From: Hydractinia symbiolongicarpus
Lineage: Eukaryota > Cnidaria > Hydrozoa > Anthoathecata > Hydractiniidae
Assembly (NCBI RefSeq): GCF_029227915.1
Contig: NC_079880.1
Coordinates: forward strand, 12,735,501-12,799,500
Direction: 5' to 3'
DNA length: 64,000 bases
Positions 31,739-42,188 of the stretch are shown piece by piece (position 1 is the stretch's first letter; each line of letters begins with the position of its first letter). The notes beneath the pieces were generated by a model. The model saw only the letters and a list, made by a program, of their open reading frames with translations. It had not been told where the DNA came from and made no database searches. The translations under genes and the position numbers were made by a program.

Positions 31739-32395
31739 ATGAAAAAAATCAAACATAAATTGCAAAAAACGTTTTGGCCTTGAATGCATTTAGGGTGATG
31801 ACAAATGGTCAAACTACAAATACATGCATCGGATGCCTGGATACGGCGAAACAGCAGCGTGCCAAAAATAAGTGCCCCTATCGAAGACAGAGATCCAAGT
31901 GTAAGGAGCGTCAGGGTAGTCAAATCTGCCACCATAAAAGGATAAGATCAATATGCAAAGAGTGTAAGGGAAGTGGGATTTGTAAACATAAAAGAATAAG
32001 ATCCCAGTGTAAAGACTGCGGGGGTAGAAGTTTATGCCACCATGAAAAAAGGAGAGCAATATGCCTCGTGTGTAAACCTACTGGACATATCGCCTCCGTT
32101 GTACGATGTAGAACCCACAAGGCTCAAAAGGGAAACAAGGAGCTCAGCTTTCAGGAATATCTCGGTTGCCATATCGCTACGCTGCGGGCCCATATTGAAG
32201 CCCGGTTTTCTGAGGGTATGGCCTTGGGACAACCATGGGGAGTGGCCTATAGATTACAAGGTACCGAATAAATATCGGGAAAACGGGGATGCTCCATCGC
32301 TTGCTGCGGTAGGTAGGAGATTGCACTACACCAACACTTAACCTATGTGGGCAAGTGAAAATATAGCCAAGGGTAATCGATATGTCTCAGAATAA
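31739..32395 (+). pseudogene. HNH endonuclease with tandem zinc knuckles, frameshifted
   Basis: The body is open from 31774. Four knuckles of the form CxHKRIRSxCKxC follow one another (ICHHKRIRSICKEC, ICKHKRIRSQCKDC, LCHHEKRRAICLVC and a weaker first). Then come a YLGCHIATLRAHIEARF region, a frame change near 32215, IDYKVP in place of the usual DHxVP, and LHYTNT with a stop where QPMW is expected. The last stop TAA, 32393-32395, lies inside the gaataaag motif of the next gene. Such knuckle arrays joined to HNH nucleases occur in large DNA viruses and transposons. In copy A only the ends remain. The lost His argues against activity. Confidence 0.65.
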
Positions 32396-32401
32396 AGAGA
32401 A

Positions 32402-32797
32402 ATGGCGGCAATAGGTGTGATAGTGGCTGGGGCGGCCATAAACGCCCTTGCATTCAGCGGTTCAAATTATTAATTTTCAAAGCTCTCAGGACATGGTGAG
32501 GTAGAGCGCAGGCGTCATGACGAAGCCGTCGAAAAGTTAAATTCGGCACAGGCCCAATAAATCAGGGACAGACAAGCAACACTCTATTTTTTGCAAAGCA
32601 AAGAGAGATGCAGCTCAAAGCAGGTAAGAATTTGAGGAAACTCGATGACTCTATGTATCAGAATTACATCAACGCGAAAAAAAGCTCCTCAGTTGAAGGA
32701 TTTCTACACATCCTCGAAGCAACAGCAGGATGGAGAACTAACGTTCGTCCTTGGCTCCCTATCTCTGCTAGGGTTCATTGTCTATAAATATCTGTAA
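32402..32797 (+). pseudogene. Small membrane/coiled-coil protein, copy B, disrupted
   Basis: Counterpart of 5882-6284 in copy A. ATG 32402 follows gaataaagagaa. In-frame stops occur near 32470 (tta attttc region) and near 32559, and a frame change lies near 32620. The N-terminal hydrophobic start (MAAIGVIVAGAAINALAF) and the C-terminal segment (FVLGSLSLLGFIV) remain recognisable, ending at about 32797. Confidence 0.5.
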
Positions 32798-32829
32798 GAA
32801 CGCGTTTTTTTAACATGTATAATAAGGAC

Positions 32830-33803
32830 ATGTCAAAAACGCACGTTGTTATCGAAGAAGAGGAGGAAAAGCTGAGCAATATCTACTATACCCCGGAACA
32901 TCTGTGGGTCGGACGCAGAGCCGTCTAATTACTCGCGAAGGAGAGTGGTCTCTCAAAAAAGAAGGTAATTCATTGGTTGAGTAGGCAACTCTTATGGGTA
33001 AGACATATTCGGGACCCAAAACGTATTGACTACCCCCATTTCATCATTACAACGCCCAACGAGATGCACCAATTTGATATACTGTACATGCCTCACAACA
33101 GGGTATATGGAAACACCTATAAATACATCCTGACAGGCGTTGACATAGCCTCAAGATATAAGGTAGCGAGGCCCCTAAGAACCAAGAAAGCTAGCGAAGT
33201 CGCCGAGATGATCAAAGATATTTACAAAGCAGGACCCCTTCATTACTCCAAAACCTTTCAGTGCGATAATGGTTCCGAGTTCAAATCCGACGTAACGAAA
33301 CTACTGGATGATAAGGGTGTTGAGATCAAGAGGGCTATCACGAAGTACCAACATACGTTCACGGCCGTCGTCGAATCTTACAACAAGATACTCGCCGAAA
33401 GACTATTTAAGCCTCAGGATGCCCAGGAGTTAGCATCCGATGAGACTAGTACCACCTGGGTCAAACATCTGTATACCATCGTGAAAAGCCTTGGCAATAC
33501 CAAGACTACCGTGATAAACATAAAACCTAACAAGGCCATTAAGCTGGATATGGTATTGCTCACGAAAAGCGAGGAGTATCCAGAAGAGAAACCCCTACCC
33601 GAGTATCTGCTGCAGCCCGGGGAAGAGCATGAAGATCAAAAGAGACGCGCCACTGATGCCTTTTGGAGCAAGAAAACCTATAGGTTGGATCGTATAGTAG
33701 CATTTAGTCTAAGGATGGTCCTGATCGCAGCTTTGTTTCGGACGAGCTCATACTGATACCAGAGGATGTTGAAGTGCCTCCACAATATATCAAAGAGTGG
33801 TAA
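32830..33803 (+). pseudogene. int: Polinton integrase, copy B, nearly complete
   Basis: A TAA at 32926-32928 breaks the acidic N-terminus. From ATG 32977 a 259-codon frame keeps the whole RVE catalytic triad, counting from that Met: Asp34 (HQFDILYM), Asp97 (QCDNGSEF) and Glu133 (VVESYNK). This gives a 35-residue spacing between the last two. A frame change near 33705 precedes the end of the C-terminal domain (LILIPEDVEVP), which stops at 33801-33803. The enzyme would join the linear element ends to the host DNA with short target duplications. Of the two copies this one is better preserved. Confidence 0.85.
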
Positions 33804-33824
33804 TATTTTTTGTGGTTTATCAAG

Positions 33825-33845
33825 GGGTGGGGTGGCACCCCACCC
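33825..33845. terminator. Perfect hairpin between convergent integrase and BRO-like genes
   Basis: Arms gggtggggtg and caccccaccc pair perfectly around one base, followed by attttc. The hairpin lies 21 bases after the integrase stop and 91 bases before the end of the minus-strand BRO-like gene. It may end or stabilise transcripts of both. Copy A lost it. Confidence 0.45.
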
Positions 33846-33936
33846 ATTTTCGCATACAATTTTCACTTCCCTGCAGGAGCAGTAAAAATCGTGTCTGAAT
33901 GAAGGTGGACAGATCTACGCACTTCCCGAATACCAC

Positions 33937-34738
33937 CTATTCCGCAAGTTCTAAGAGGCGTTCATGCGTGTAATTCTCACCAAGCCTAAAATGTCTAACC
34001 CTCTCCGGGTTCACTTCAATACATCCACGTTCCCGGAGCCAGTTGTAATGGACTATAGCATTAGAGGTATCTGCCAGTACCACGATCTCACCCTTAGGGT
34101 AATCAACAAACTTATTACGTATTTTTTGTGCTACATACCCCTGTTGCCCACAGATTGCAACATATGGCCAGGGATCATCATTTTTCTTTTGGATAATAAC
34201 CATACTGTTATCCTTGCCAGGATCTTTGAAGTGGGTCACGGGAGTGGGGCACGGGAGTGGGGCACGGGAGTGGGGCACGGGAGTGGGTCACGGGAGTGGG
34301 GCACGGGAGTGGGGCACGGCTTCAGATCCTCATCTCTGTCCTCAATTTCATCATTGAGGAAGGCTAGGGCATTATCCTTATCCCCAATAGCCTGACGCTG
34401 CTACTTGATTTCATCCTGTAATTTTTCCACCCCCTTCCCGGCTAGCCATTTTATCAGACTTAGGCTTTCTCGATCTGATGGTAATTTCGAGGGCCCCGTC
34501 CAACGTGACGAAAATATCATGCCGTTTTTTAACACCTTCCGAGGTATTTGGCAACTGTAGTCGCCAACTACAGTTGTTATACCCTCTATTTCTCCTCTCG
34601 ATATTGTCATATGACGTTTAATACCGTACTGCCTATCATTTGGAATACACAGGAATCTGTCTAGGTCAGTACGTTTGAAGAGGGGCTGATTCCTGCCTCC
34701 TGCGGATATTGCGTTGAATAAGACGATTTGTGAAGATA
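33937..34738 (-). pseudogene. BRO-N-like protein, copy B, disrupted by minisatellite
   Basis: Counterpart of 7127-7816. The start codon equivalent (34736-34738) is ATA instead of ATG, though the frame is open upstream to 34814. The N-terminal domain (LFKRTDLDRFL) is kept, but a small deletion removes part of the basic helix near 34460. The 13-bp minisatellite at 34231-34318 sits between the two domains and shifts the frame. The C-terminal domain (QQGYVAQKIRNKF to VRHFRLGE) is complete here and ends at 33937, with about ten more residues than copy A. Confidence 0.55.
34231..34318. repeat. 13-bp minisatellite, about 7 copies
   Basis: The unit gggagtggggcac, with ggt/ggg variants, is repeated. 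Copy A has one unit at the equivalent place (about 7380-7392), so the array expanded after the duplication. The unit length is not a multiple of three, so each step changes the frame of the host gene. Confidence 0.85.
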
Positions 34739-34810
34739 TTTTCGATATAGTAATGCCTGACCGGAGGATTTTATAACGGTCAATCCAAAGTTTTCCAAGC
34801 TCCGGGACAT

Positions 34811-35354
34811 TCAAGCCTTACGTATAGACATGCATACTCGGACCTTTTCAGACATGCTTTTATATCATCCCGGTCGGGGATCATGTTGGTTTCCTCGTCT
34901 ATCATTTTCATTTCTGAGCGCTCATGGGGAAACCAGAGGAAAAGCTGTTTCTTCTGCCTCCGAAGGTTCTTCGTAAGAGCACTGTAACTTTGGGTTAATA
35001 GCCATAAACTATGCTTTCTAATTCAAGCAAGGGCTGCCTTTTATCAAGGCTCTCGTCAGATATCAAATCATCAACCACGAAAAGACTATCCTCAGCAGCG
35101 AATAACGACGATAATTTCCGAATCCATTCAAACAGCTCATTTCCGGGGTCTATCAGGAACACGTAATCATCCCTCCATAATGAGGCACTCTCTAGGTATG
35201 TCTTATTCCACCGTAGGGTAGGTAAAAGTATCACTATATTGTGATAGTGTCCCTTGTATTCATTTTCAAGGAGGTTCAAAACACGTTGTGTCTTGCCACA
35301 AGACGTCGGGATGGTGAAGATTGCTGTATGTGGATTTCTTACGACATCCAACAT
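34811..35354 (-). pseudogene. A32-type packaging ATPase, copy B, disrupted
   Basis: Same organisation as 7888-8417: Walker A PTSCGKT and Walker B LFVVDD in the first 119 codons, then a stop at 34995-34997 and continuation in another frame (LLTQSYSALPKNL, WFPHERSEMKMID). The break is identical to copy A, so it is older than the duplication. Copy B keeps the C-terminal segment more fully, ending at TGA 34811-34813. Confidence 0.75.
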
Positions 35355-35475
35355 TTTATTTCAATTGCTCCACTTCCTGTCGTGAACTTTGAGGGGCAGG
35401 GCACCACAGCCCTAACATATCAATACACCCCCATCATTGTTTTCCAATTATCCCCGACAGACATGCCATTTATTA

Positions 35476-35829
35476 TCACTGCAATTTGAAAATATCGATA
35501 TTTGGTTGGGTTCTACCATGGTGAGGCTCCGGATTAGCCACCGGCTTGTTGGGCTCATTTTTACCCCTTCCAAACAAATGCCAAAGGCCTACTCCTATGG
35601 CAATCACGGCAAAACTCCCGATTCCATAAAGATATACATTCGTTGACTTGCTGGAACCTGTCACAGGTTCTTTATCATCATGCCAAGGTTCTTTGCCCAC
35701 GTTCTTCTGTAGGTTAGCCTTGTTCTTCTGGTTCCATTCCGCAAGTCTTTTACCTGCAACAACACGACCCTCATTCTTCGGTGGTTTTGTTAGAACCCTC
35801 TCCTCTTGCTTTTGTTCCTCTTCACTCGT
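35476..35829 (-). CDS. Membrane protein with basic tail, copy B, open frame (117 codons, no ATG)
   Basis: The frame is open from 35829 to the stop at 35476-35478. It reads a Glu/Gln-rich start, EWNQKNKANLQKN, a membrane segment (VYLYGIGSFAVIAIGVGL) and a basic, Asn/Pro-rich tail. No ATG begins it; the first clear ATG is at about 35700. It overlaps the end of the 197-residue gene by 8 bases, so it may be the C-terminal part of that protein after an old frameshift. A deletion of about 700 bases lies just downstream, at 35464. Confidence 0.45.
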   Translation of the reverse strand, partial: TSEEEQKQEERVLTKPPKNEGRVVAGKRLAEWNQKNKANLQKNVGKEPWHDDKEPVTGSSKSTNVYLYGIGSFAVIAIGVGLWHLFGRGKNEPNKPVANPEPHHGRTQPNIDIFKLQ

Positions 35830-36415
35830 TTATCTTATAGGTCTCCGTCTCCTCCACCTTCTTCTCCGCATCCTTCTGTTTGGTACTGTTATGTCGGGCT
35901 GTATGCCCAGCAATTAAAATAGGCGCAAGACACTTACCGAATGTACGGTAGAACAGTATTCCCAAGTCCGCGAAGGAGTCTTTAAAAATAGGGTCATTAT
36001 TGATGTCATTTTTCAGGGCATCAACGCTATCCCAATTTACAAAATTGTTAACCAGGTTGGCATATAGGGAGACAACATGGGTAGCCAGCGCCCTTGACGT
36101 CTTCTCCCCTTTTTCTTGAACCTCACGTTGTACGTACTCGGCATGTACTTTTTCTACCACCTCATCGGGGGCCTTGTCAATGAACCCTTCCGTACATTTC
36201 CTAGGTAGGAGATGTCCTTTGCCCTTACGCAGGGCTTCTTTCAAAGCTTGGCGTTGATCAGCGGCCTTCTCGATATTTTCAAAAGATTTTGCAGAGCCTG
36301 TGTCGAATACCTGTGCGATATCAGACATCTTCTTTATTGTATATTGAAATTTTAGATAGAATAGTAGTATTATCACATAGGGTAGAATTACCGCAATATA
36401 CAAACACACTTCCAT
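35822..36415 (-). CDS. Membrane-anchored helical protein (197 aa), copy B
   Basis: An intact counterpart of 9577-10170, with about ten amino-acid changes. It has the same N-terminal anchor (AVILPYVIILLFYL), the MSDIAQVF and KEALRKGKGHLLP helices and the charged C-terminus. Being open in both copies while neighbours are broken may be chance over a 600-base frame, or may reflect later decay. Family unknown. Confidence 0.5.
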   Translation of the reverse strand: MEVCLYIAVILPYVIILLFYLKFQYTIKKMSDIAQVFDTGSAKSFENIEKAADQRQALKEALRKGKGHLLPRKCTEGFIDKAPDEVVEKVHAEYVQREVQEKGEKTSRALATHVVSLYANLVNNFVNWDSVDALKNDINNDPIFKDSFADLGILFYRTFGKCLAPILIAGHTARHNSTKQKDAEKKVEETETYKINE

Positions 36416-36485
36416 TTATAGCAAGTGTGTTTGATCAACCGCACCAGGCTACATTCTACTCGGAAATATAATGATGGCCCTTTGT

Positions 36486-36956
36486 TTAGTTATCTAAAAC
36501 CCACATGGGCTGCATGTTAGTGTAGTGCAGTCTTTTCAATTGTTCTTCCTTGCTAGGATATTCTCCATTCTCCCTATGCTTTAGTGGTACCTTGTGATCA
36601 AACTGCCACTGCCTTCGGTTTCCCCAGTTCATATCGCCTTTAAAATGGGCCTGGATGTGCTTCATGAAAGTTACAGTATCGCACCCTATATATTCTGTGG
36701 AGGCAATCTCTGTATCATAAGTTAGGGCATTACGAATCCTGGCTAGAATTAAGCTATACTGAAGAGCAGGGCGATCGCATGTTGGACATTGGCGTCTTCA
36801 TTTTTTATGTGGGCACTTGGCACGTTCCTGCGACAACTTATTACTATTGCGACATTTGATGCATTGCCTTGTTCGTTGTCTGTTACGTTGGATCACCCCG
36901 AAGTTGCATAGTTGTAGAGTTTCCTTACAGTTTGTGCATTTCCTGGTTCCCTCCAT
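36486..36956 (-). pseudogene. HNH-type endonuclease, copy B, one nonsense change
   Basis: Same length as 10241-10711. A CGA codon in the knuckle region (KKRRRQCPTC in copy A) has become TGA at about 36799, which would end the protein before the HNH part. The HNH region itself (WQFDHKVPL, LHYTNMQPMW) is unchanged. ATG 36956 follows the same palindrome. Confidence 0.65.
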
Positions 36957-36960
36957 ATTG

Positions 36961-36992
36961 ATTTGTATTTGCCCCCGGGTGCAAATACAAAT
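36961..36992 (-). promoter_or_regulatory. 32-bp palindrome before HNH start, copy B
   Basis: Identical to 10716-10747: 12-base arms atttgtatttgc and gcaaatacaaat around a GC-rich centre, four bases from ATG 36956. Confidence 0.55.
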
Positions 36993-37004
36993 TGTGGTCT
37001 ATAC

Positions 37005-37496
37005 CTACCATGCGCCCGCAACAACAACAGCGATCGTTGCCATTTTTTGTTTACTCTTCTTGCAGTCTTTGCATCGAGGCTTTATCCTTTCATGAGGGCA
37101 TATTTGACTTCCCCCGCACTCTTTACAGATGGATCTCCTCCTTTCATGCTGGCACAGAGACCGATAACATGGGTGGATAGTGCCCTTGGCCGTCTTCTCC
37201 ACTTTTTCCTGAAGCTCGCGTTGTATGTAATCGGTATGGACTTTGTCGATGGCCTCATCAGGGGCCTTGTAAACAAACCTCTCGGTACACTTCTTTGGCA
37301 AAAGGTCCCCTTTACCTTTGCGTAAAGCCTCCTTTAAAATTTGACGTTTATCGATGGGCTTTTCAATACTTTCAAATTCTGCAGAGGCATTGTTGAATAC
37401 TTGTGCAATGTCGAACATTCCTTTTATTATACGTCGATATCTGAGCAAGAAAAATGCGATCAGGGCATAGGGCATGAGTATGGCTATTACAGACAT
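37005..37496 (-). CDS. Fusion of membrane/helical protein and zinc knuckles (163 aa), copy B, open
   Basis: The frame is open for 163 codons from ATG 37496. It contains a hydrophobic start (VIAILMPYALIAFFLL), helices related to the 197-residue protein (MFDIAQVF, KEALRKGKGDLLPKKC), two zinc knuckles (LCQHERRRSICKEC and ICPHERIKPRCKDC), and an end, MATIAVVVAGAW, like the start of the small membrane protein at 32402. The ATG lies behind gaataaaatagaggc, which also holds the polymerase stop. This is probably a recombination product of three genes. Confidence 0.5.
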   Translation of the reverse strand: MSVIAILMPYALIAFFLLRYRRIIKGMFDIAQVFNNASAEFESIEKPIDKRQILKEALRKGKGDLLPKKCTERFVYKAPDEAIDKVHTDYIQRELQEKVEKTAKGTIHPCYRSLCQHERRRSICKECGGSQICPHERIKPRCKDCKKSKQKMATIAVVVAGAW

Positions 37497-37505
37497 GCCT
37501 CTATT

Positions 37506-40500
37506 TTATTCCCCTGTGGATGCTAGGCGGTAGTGGCCTCTGGCAAGCGTTGTAATCTGGTCCGGTTGTACGATACGTTTATCGTCTGCCCTGTTGAGTG
37601 CCAACTTGTTCACCTCTTCGGTATAGACCTTATGGAATTTGTTTTAAATAAGCACTTGGCCTTTGTAGATGTCAAAGCCCTCTTCCAGACACCGCTTGCA
37701 ATCATCGAAGGTTATCGACTTCTTGGTTACGCATCTTTTGACGCCCTTCGCTTTCCTGTCACCGCCATCTTTGGTAAGTCTCTTATAGGCATAGAGTTTG
37801 GCTCTAAGGGTGACGTACTCTGTCATGATTTTGCCGCCTAATTCATCCTTCATCAAACCTACCACCTTCTAGTTCTTCCCTATAGGGAGAGGCCTTCCTT
37901 AATTGATATCAAAAGCACTTGTATCGAAGCGTGCCTCAACATCGTTTCCAATATCCTCATAAAAGTCGTGGGTTCGTATATGGTACACAAAGCTGTCCGT
38001 ATCCATGTAACAGATCCGCAGCTTGCTACCGTACTTAACCTGCATGTAGTTATAATGGAATTCATACATCACCTTTTTTGACATGTCCAATATAGTCTGG
38101 CCTATATATACAGGCTTATTCATCTTGACGTCGGTCTTGCCCATTTCAACACCTATCAGATGCACCCTGAACCTGCTACCACCCTTGAAATTTGGTTTCA
38201 TTGCAAGCTTCATATATTTGTCCTCATTGGTGACCAGCTGGATGTTGCGGTGGTTCCGGATATTCTCCATCGTTTTGCCGAAGACGCTGAAATTTATCAG
38301 CTTATAAAAATCTTTTTCAAACTCGTTCTTCGCGTTCGTTCTCAAATTTGTGTTGTGATCGATGTACCCTTTCAACCATGCCTTCTGATTGAATCGGATA
38401 ACCCTTTGTACTTTCTTGAGCTCAAGCCCGTGCTTTAGAGCCTCGTGAAGTGCCCTAATATGTACCACATATTTCCGCCTGTCCTCCAAATTCGGTACTA
38501 ATTTCTCGACCTTGTGGACTGTCCTGTGTTCAGGCAGGAACGGCAGCTCATTATGTTTATCGTGTAACTTTTTAGTGTAATCGATATCTGCCTCTGATAT
38601 GTACCCATGCTTGTTGTCATCAACGGGCTTTCCGATCCGCCTTTTAGTGAATGCATCAACATTTCGCACACATTTAAAGCCATCTGTTGGGAGATCCTGT
38701 CGCATCGCCCAGCCATATAGATCATTGGCGTCCAGATATTGGAGGTAGGAGGACTCCTCATTGGGGTTATACTGCTCTCCCATGCACTTGTTATTGGCTT
38801 TGGCATACCGGTGTACGGCCTGAGTTATACCTCCTCGGATACCTTTTTCGAACATCAGGACCATGTCGGGATCGGTGAGAAGCTCTAGCGTTATACCCGT
38901 AAATTTCAGGGCTGCCTTCCCGGCCAACCCGGGTGCAGAGTAGAATAGCAGCTAATAGCAGGACGTCTGTTGTCAGGTACACATCCTGGTAGTCTCCCAT
39001 GGTAACATCATCACTCCCTGGGGTAATACAATTCCATACCATTTTCGCGTATTGATTATCCTCATCGCTTATCCCATCCATATTAAGCTTGCTGTAGAAG
39101 GCCTCCTTGAGAGGTAACTCTGTCTCCTCAAATCGCTGCCATCCATCCATGTATTCATAGGGGTACATGCCCTTTCTGCACATGAGCTTAAACAAGTCAT
39201 TCTTGGTGAAAAACCAACGAAGATTTTTACACTGGTCATCGCTGAGGTTGCTTGCCAATTTGTTTAGTGATGATGGCATGAATCGGCAACTATCGATAAA
39301 CCGTATAACCGACACCCAATGTCCTGAGTGTCGTACTTCTCGCTGAATTCCCGTATGAAGAGATAGGCACCCCGAAAGGTTATGAAAGATCACTGGGATA
39401 TGGCCGGCTATCTTGTATTTGAGGTTGCATATTGCGTGCGCTGCGCCTCTATACAGACTTGTATAGTGGCAGTGATCCCTGACTTTACGGTTATTCTCAT
39501 AATTATCAAAGGGTTTTAGGCAGATATGGCAGTGCGTGTCCTCGTCATGTTCCCTTTTAGGTCCTTCGTTAGTTTGGTCATGGGCTGCTGGGGGTATGTA
39601 TTATAACGTCTTTTCACCTCATTCTCTGGGTGGTTTACGAAGCGGGTGACGCTGTCCTCACCCCTATATATCCCTTTTATAGGATCCAGTACATCTCCAT
39701 AAGCAAAGGTACTATAGGTGCACCAGCCGGATGGTACATGCTTGCTTAGCCTTTCCGTCTTGGTATCCCTTGCATCTTCTACCGGGACTAGCAGACTCTC
39801 GAAGTCTGCATACATGGCAAAGGATACCTTGAATTGCTGTTGGCCATCCCTATAATATAGCCACTTTTTAGCCTCATTTGGCATTGTGATCTTGACTGCC
39901 TCGTGATCGATGCAGTACCTATAGTGCTTGTCCCTCGATTCAGCCGTGGGAAAACCCTGTTGACATGAAAGGCAGAAGTGCATTGGGTTCCTATTCTTTG
40001 AAGTCTCCTTACCCAGGAGCCTGGACAGGCTTTTGACTGCCGTATAGTGGGTCTTTTTATCATTGGTGATCAGCAATAGGGTCACCACCTTGGTACGCCC
40101 GTTATGTACTGATCGACGTAGGATGTTGATTCTCTTTCCATCTATATACAGAACATTCACCACAATGTCGGGGTTATTCGCCTCAAATTTGTATATGGAT
40201 TTGATACTTGTTGGGAACTCCCTACCATCCCAATTATAAAGGGCTACATGATGCTTCAGCTAGCTTATTCTTTGTGGATCTTTTTCAATCTCATCATGAT
40301 GCAGGGATGCAGGGATGCTATAATAGCCCACTTGAAACACTCCTCATCCTCATTTTTTGGGTTAATAATTGCCTTCTTAGAAGCTACCCATTTTGGTAGT
40401 TCAACATACGGTGAACCTCTCGTTAACCGTAGAGTATGGAAGTCTACATCAAGATATAGGATTTTAGATATTGTAAAGTCACTTCGGGGCAGTGCCAGAT

Positions 40501-40590
40501 TTTCCAAACCTGTTTTAATTTGGGCAAACATCCTATCCAGCACATCGTCCACGCCGCTACGAATGACATATGTAAAGCGAGCCAGCCCGC
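37506..40590 (-). pseudogene. polB: Protein-primed DNA polymerase B, copy B, disrupted
   Basis: Counterpart of 11259-14420. A 342-codon frame (37899-38927) carries the palm domain intact, with YLDANDLYGWAM (near 38720) and CYMDTDSF (37988-38011). Further upstream frames hold the exonuclease motif (YADFESLLVP, near 39800) and Cys/His clusters. Breaks lie near 38930, 39310, 39540 and 40170, where an ATG-side frameshift starts a separate N-terminal frame (40265-40636). About 200 bases present in copy A near 13060-13130 are missing or altered near 39310. The C-terminal in-frame TAA (37644-37646) is shared with copy A. Confidence 0.9.
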
Positions 40591-40830
40591 CTAGGCGAGA
40601 TGAAATTAACAATAGATTTAAAAAAATTCTCAGCAATTATTTAAAGTTTGAAATATATTCTTTTGTCTTCATTGTTTATGAAACTTTTGTGAAATGTAAA
40701 CAACTTTTCCATCCCGGCTGGCCGAGATGTAAAAAACTTCATATGAACACGAGATGAAAATCACCTCGGCTACCCGAGCCAACCCGCCTAACCGAGCCAG
40801 CCCGCCTCCATGTGAACAGCCCCTGAGACG
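40571..40830 (+). repeat. CGAGCCAGCCCGCCTA-motif repeat, copy B
   Basis: Same block and same junction with the polymerase as at 14400-14660, with only a few base changes. Confidence 0.5.
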
Positions 40831-41371
40831 CTGCTATAAGTGCAACCAACAAGGGCATATTGCGAAAAACTGTAAAAATGACCCTACAACGAGTTCATTA
40901 GCAGCCGGAAAAGGTGATGCAGATATAGCTGAAATTGACCCAGATCAACTGACGATGGTTAAAATTATATTTGGAGGTAAATTAATTAACTTTTTGTATG
41001 ATACAGGATCACAATTTACGATTATTACCAAGAGGACATATAAAAGTTTGGCTCACATGCCACCACTTATGCCTATAGGTCGAAACGGATCAGGAGTGGA
41101 CGGAAATAAATTTTCATTTGAGGGGATGACATATTTAAATTTAAGGTTTGAAAGAAACAGCGGATGAGAGTTCGTGTTGGAGTACGAGCCGGTTTTGGCT
41201 TCTGCGGCTGTTGAGGGTAATATATTTGGCGCCAAGACCGAAAATAAGTTTAAGAGTTGTACGAGACATCTAGGAAATATTTCGATTATTTACACGACCA
41301 AAAATGATGAGAAAGTTCGCTTGACGTGTTTTAAAGAAAAATCACTCTCCACCGCCGCATTTGTAAAGTAG
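40754..41371 (+). pseudogene. Zinc-knuckle/retropepsin fragment, copy B
   Basis: Better kept than copy A: the knuckle is a standard CCHC (CYKCNQQGHIAKNC) and the protease site FLYDTGSQFTII is intact. The frame stays open to 41167 (MTYLNLRFERNSG). The remaining codons (EYEPVLASAAVEG) lie in another frame from 41174 to 41371. No reverse transcriptase follows. Confidence 0.65.
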
Positions 41372-42188
41372 CCAGAGAAACCGTTATTCAGCATGGTAGT
41401 ATACAGGTGGTAAAGAGCAAAATTGGTAATGCCCAAAGTCTGCGATCACAACTAACAGAAAATGATTTCTTTTGTTTAGAAGATAGTTCAGAAAATGTAG
41501 ACATTTTTGAGTGAGAGAATGCGTGTACCCTTAGGCCCATTTGATTTTCAATTTAATTGAAAATTAAAAATCGAAATGTTGGTACTAATTCATGTTTTTT
41601 GAATTTCGAAATTCAAAATTTATAAACTAAAATTCAAATATTTTAAAAGAAAAAAAATTAAAGATTGAAAATCAAAAACTAAAAATCAAAAATTAAAAAT
41701 CATTTTTGTTCTTTCGCGATCAAGTATGATGCAATGAACCAAAAGGTTCTTTTTAACCAACCCACTGTACTCCTGCATAGAGTTTTTTTTATTAGGAGCG
41801 TTACATAAGGAGCTGAAATTGGTGTCCAAAGTTTTCAGGAAGTCCTGAGACTGCCAGGCAGATATGTTCTTTTTATTACCATTATCGTTTCAATTGACTT
41901 TTGTTTGATATGCGTCTATTCTCTTGGATTTCTTTTGTTAAAAAAGATCTGGAAATAAAAGTTTATGCTAATCTAAGAAGTGTTTGAGATCAAATATTTA
42001 CACAGTCCCTTCATTTTATAGGAGAAATTTAAAAAATGTAACTACACGAAACAGAAGCAATATTAATGGCTGAAGTAAAGTAATGGCTGAACCTGATTCC
42101 AAAATTCTGATCTAAATATTGCTACACAAAAACAACCATAAATACTACGTCTGGAAAACATTCGCACTGGCAACTTCAATAAAAGTAA
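41372..42188. mobile_element. Left half of the TIR transposon, truncated, plus repeat spacer
   Basis: The left terminus AATGCGTGTACCC begins at 41519 and matches copy A to about 42055. There the sequence jumps to what corresponds to copy A 17735, so the right terminus and the SINE were deleted. No gene is seen. Confidence 0.6.

Larger units (their letters stand above)
31739..40590. mobile_element. Polinton element, copy B, partial and decayed
   Basis: Gene order matches copy A from the zinc-finger HNH gene through the integrase, BRO-like gene, ATPase, membrane genes and HNH to pPolB. The capsid side of copy A (0.7-5.8 kb) is absent. The left end abuts the Helitron array. The right end has the same polymerase/repeat junction as copy A, showing a shared origin by duplication. 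Confidence 0.85.
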
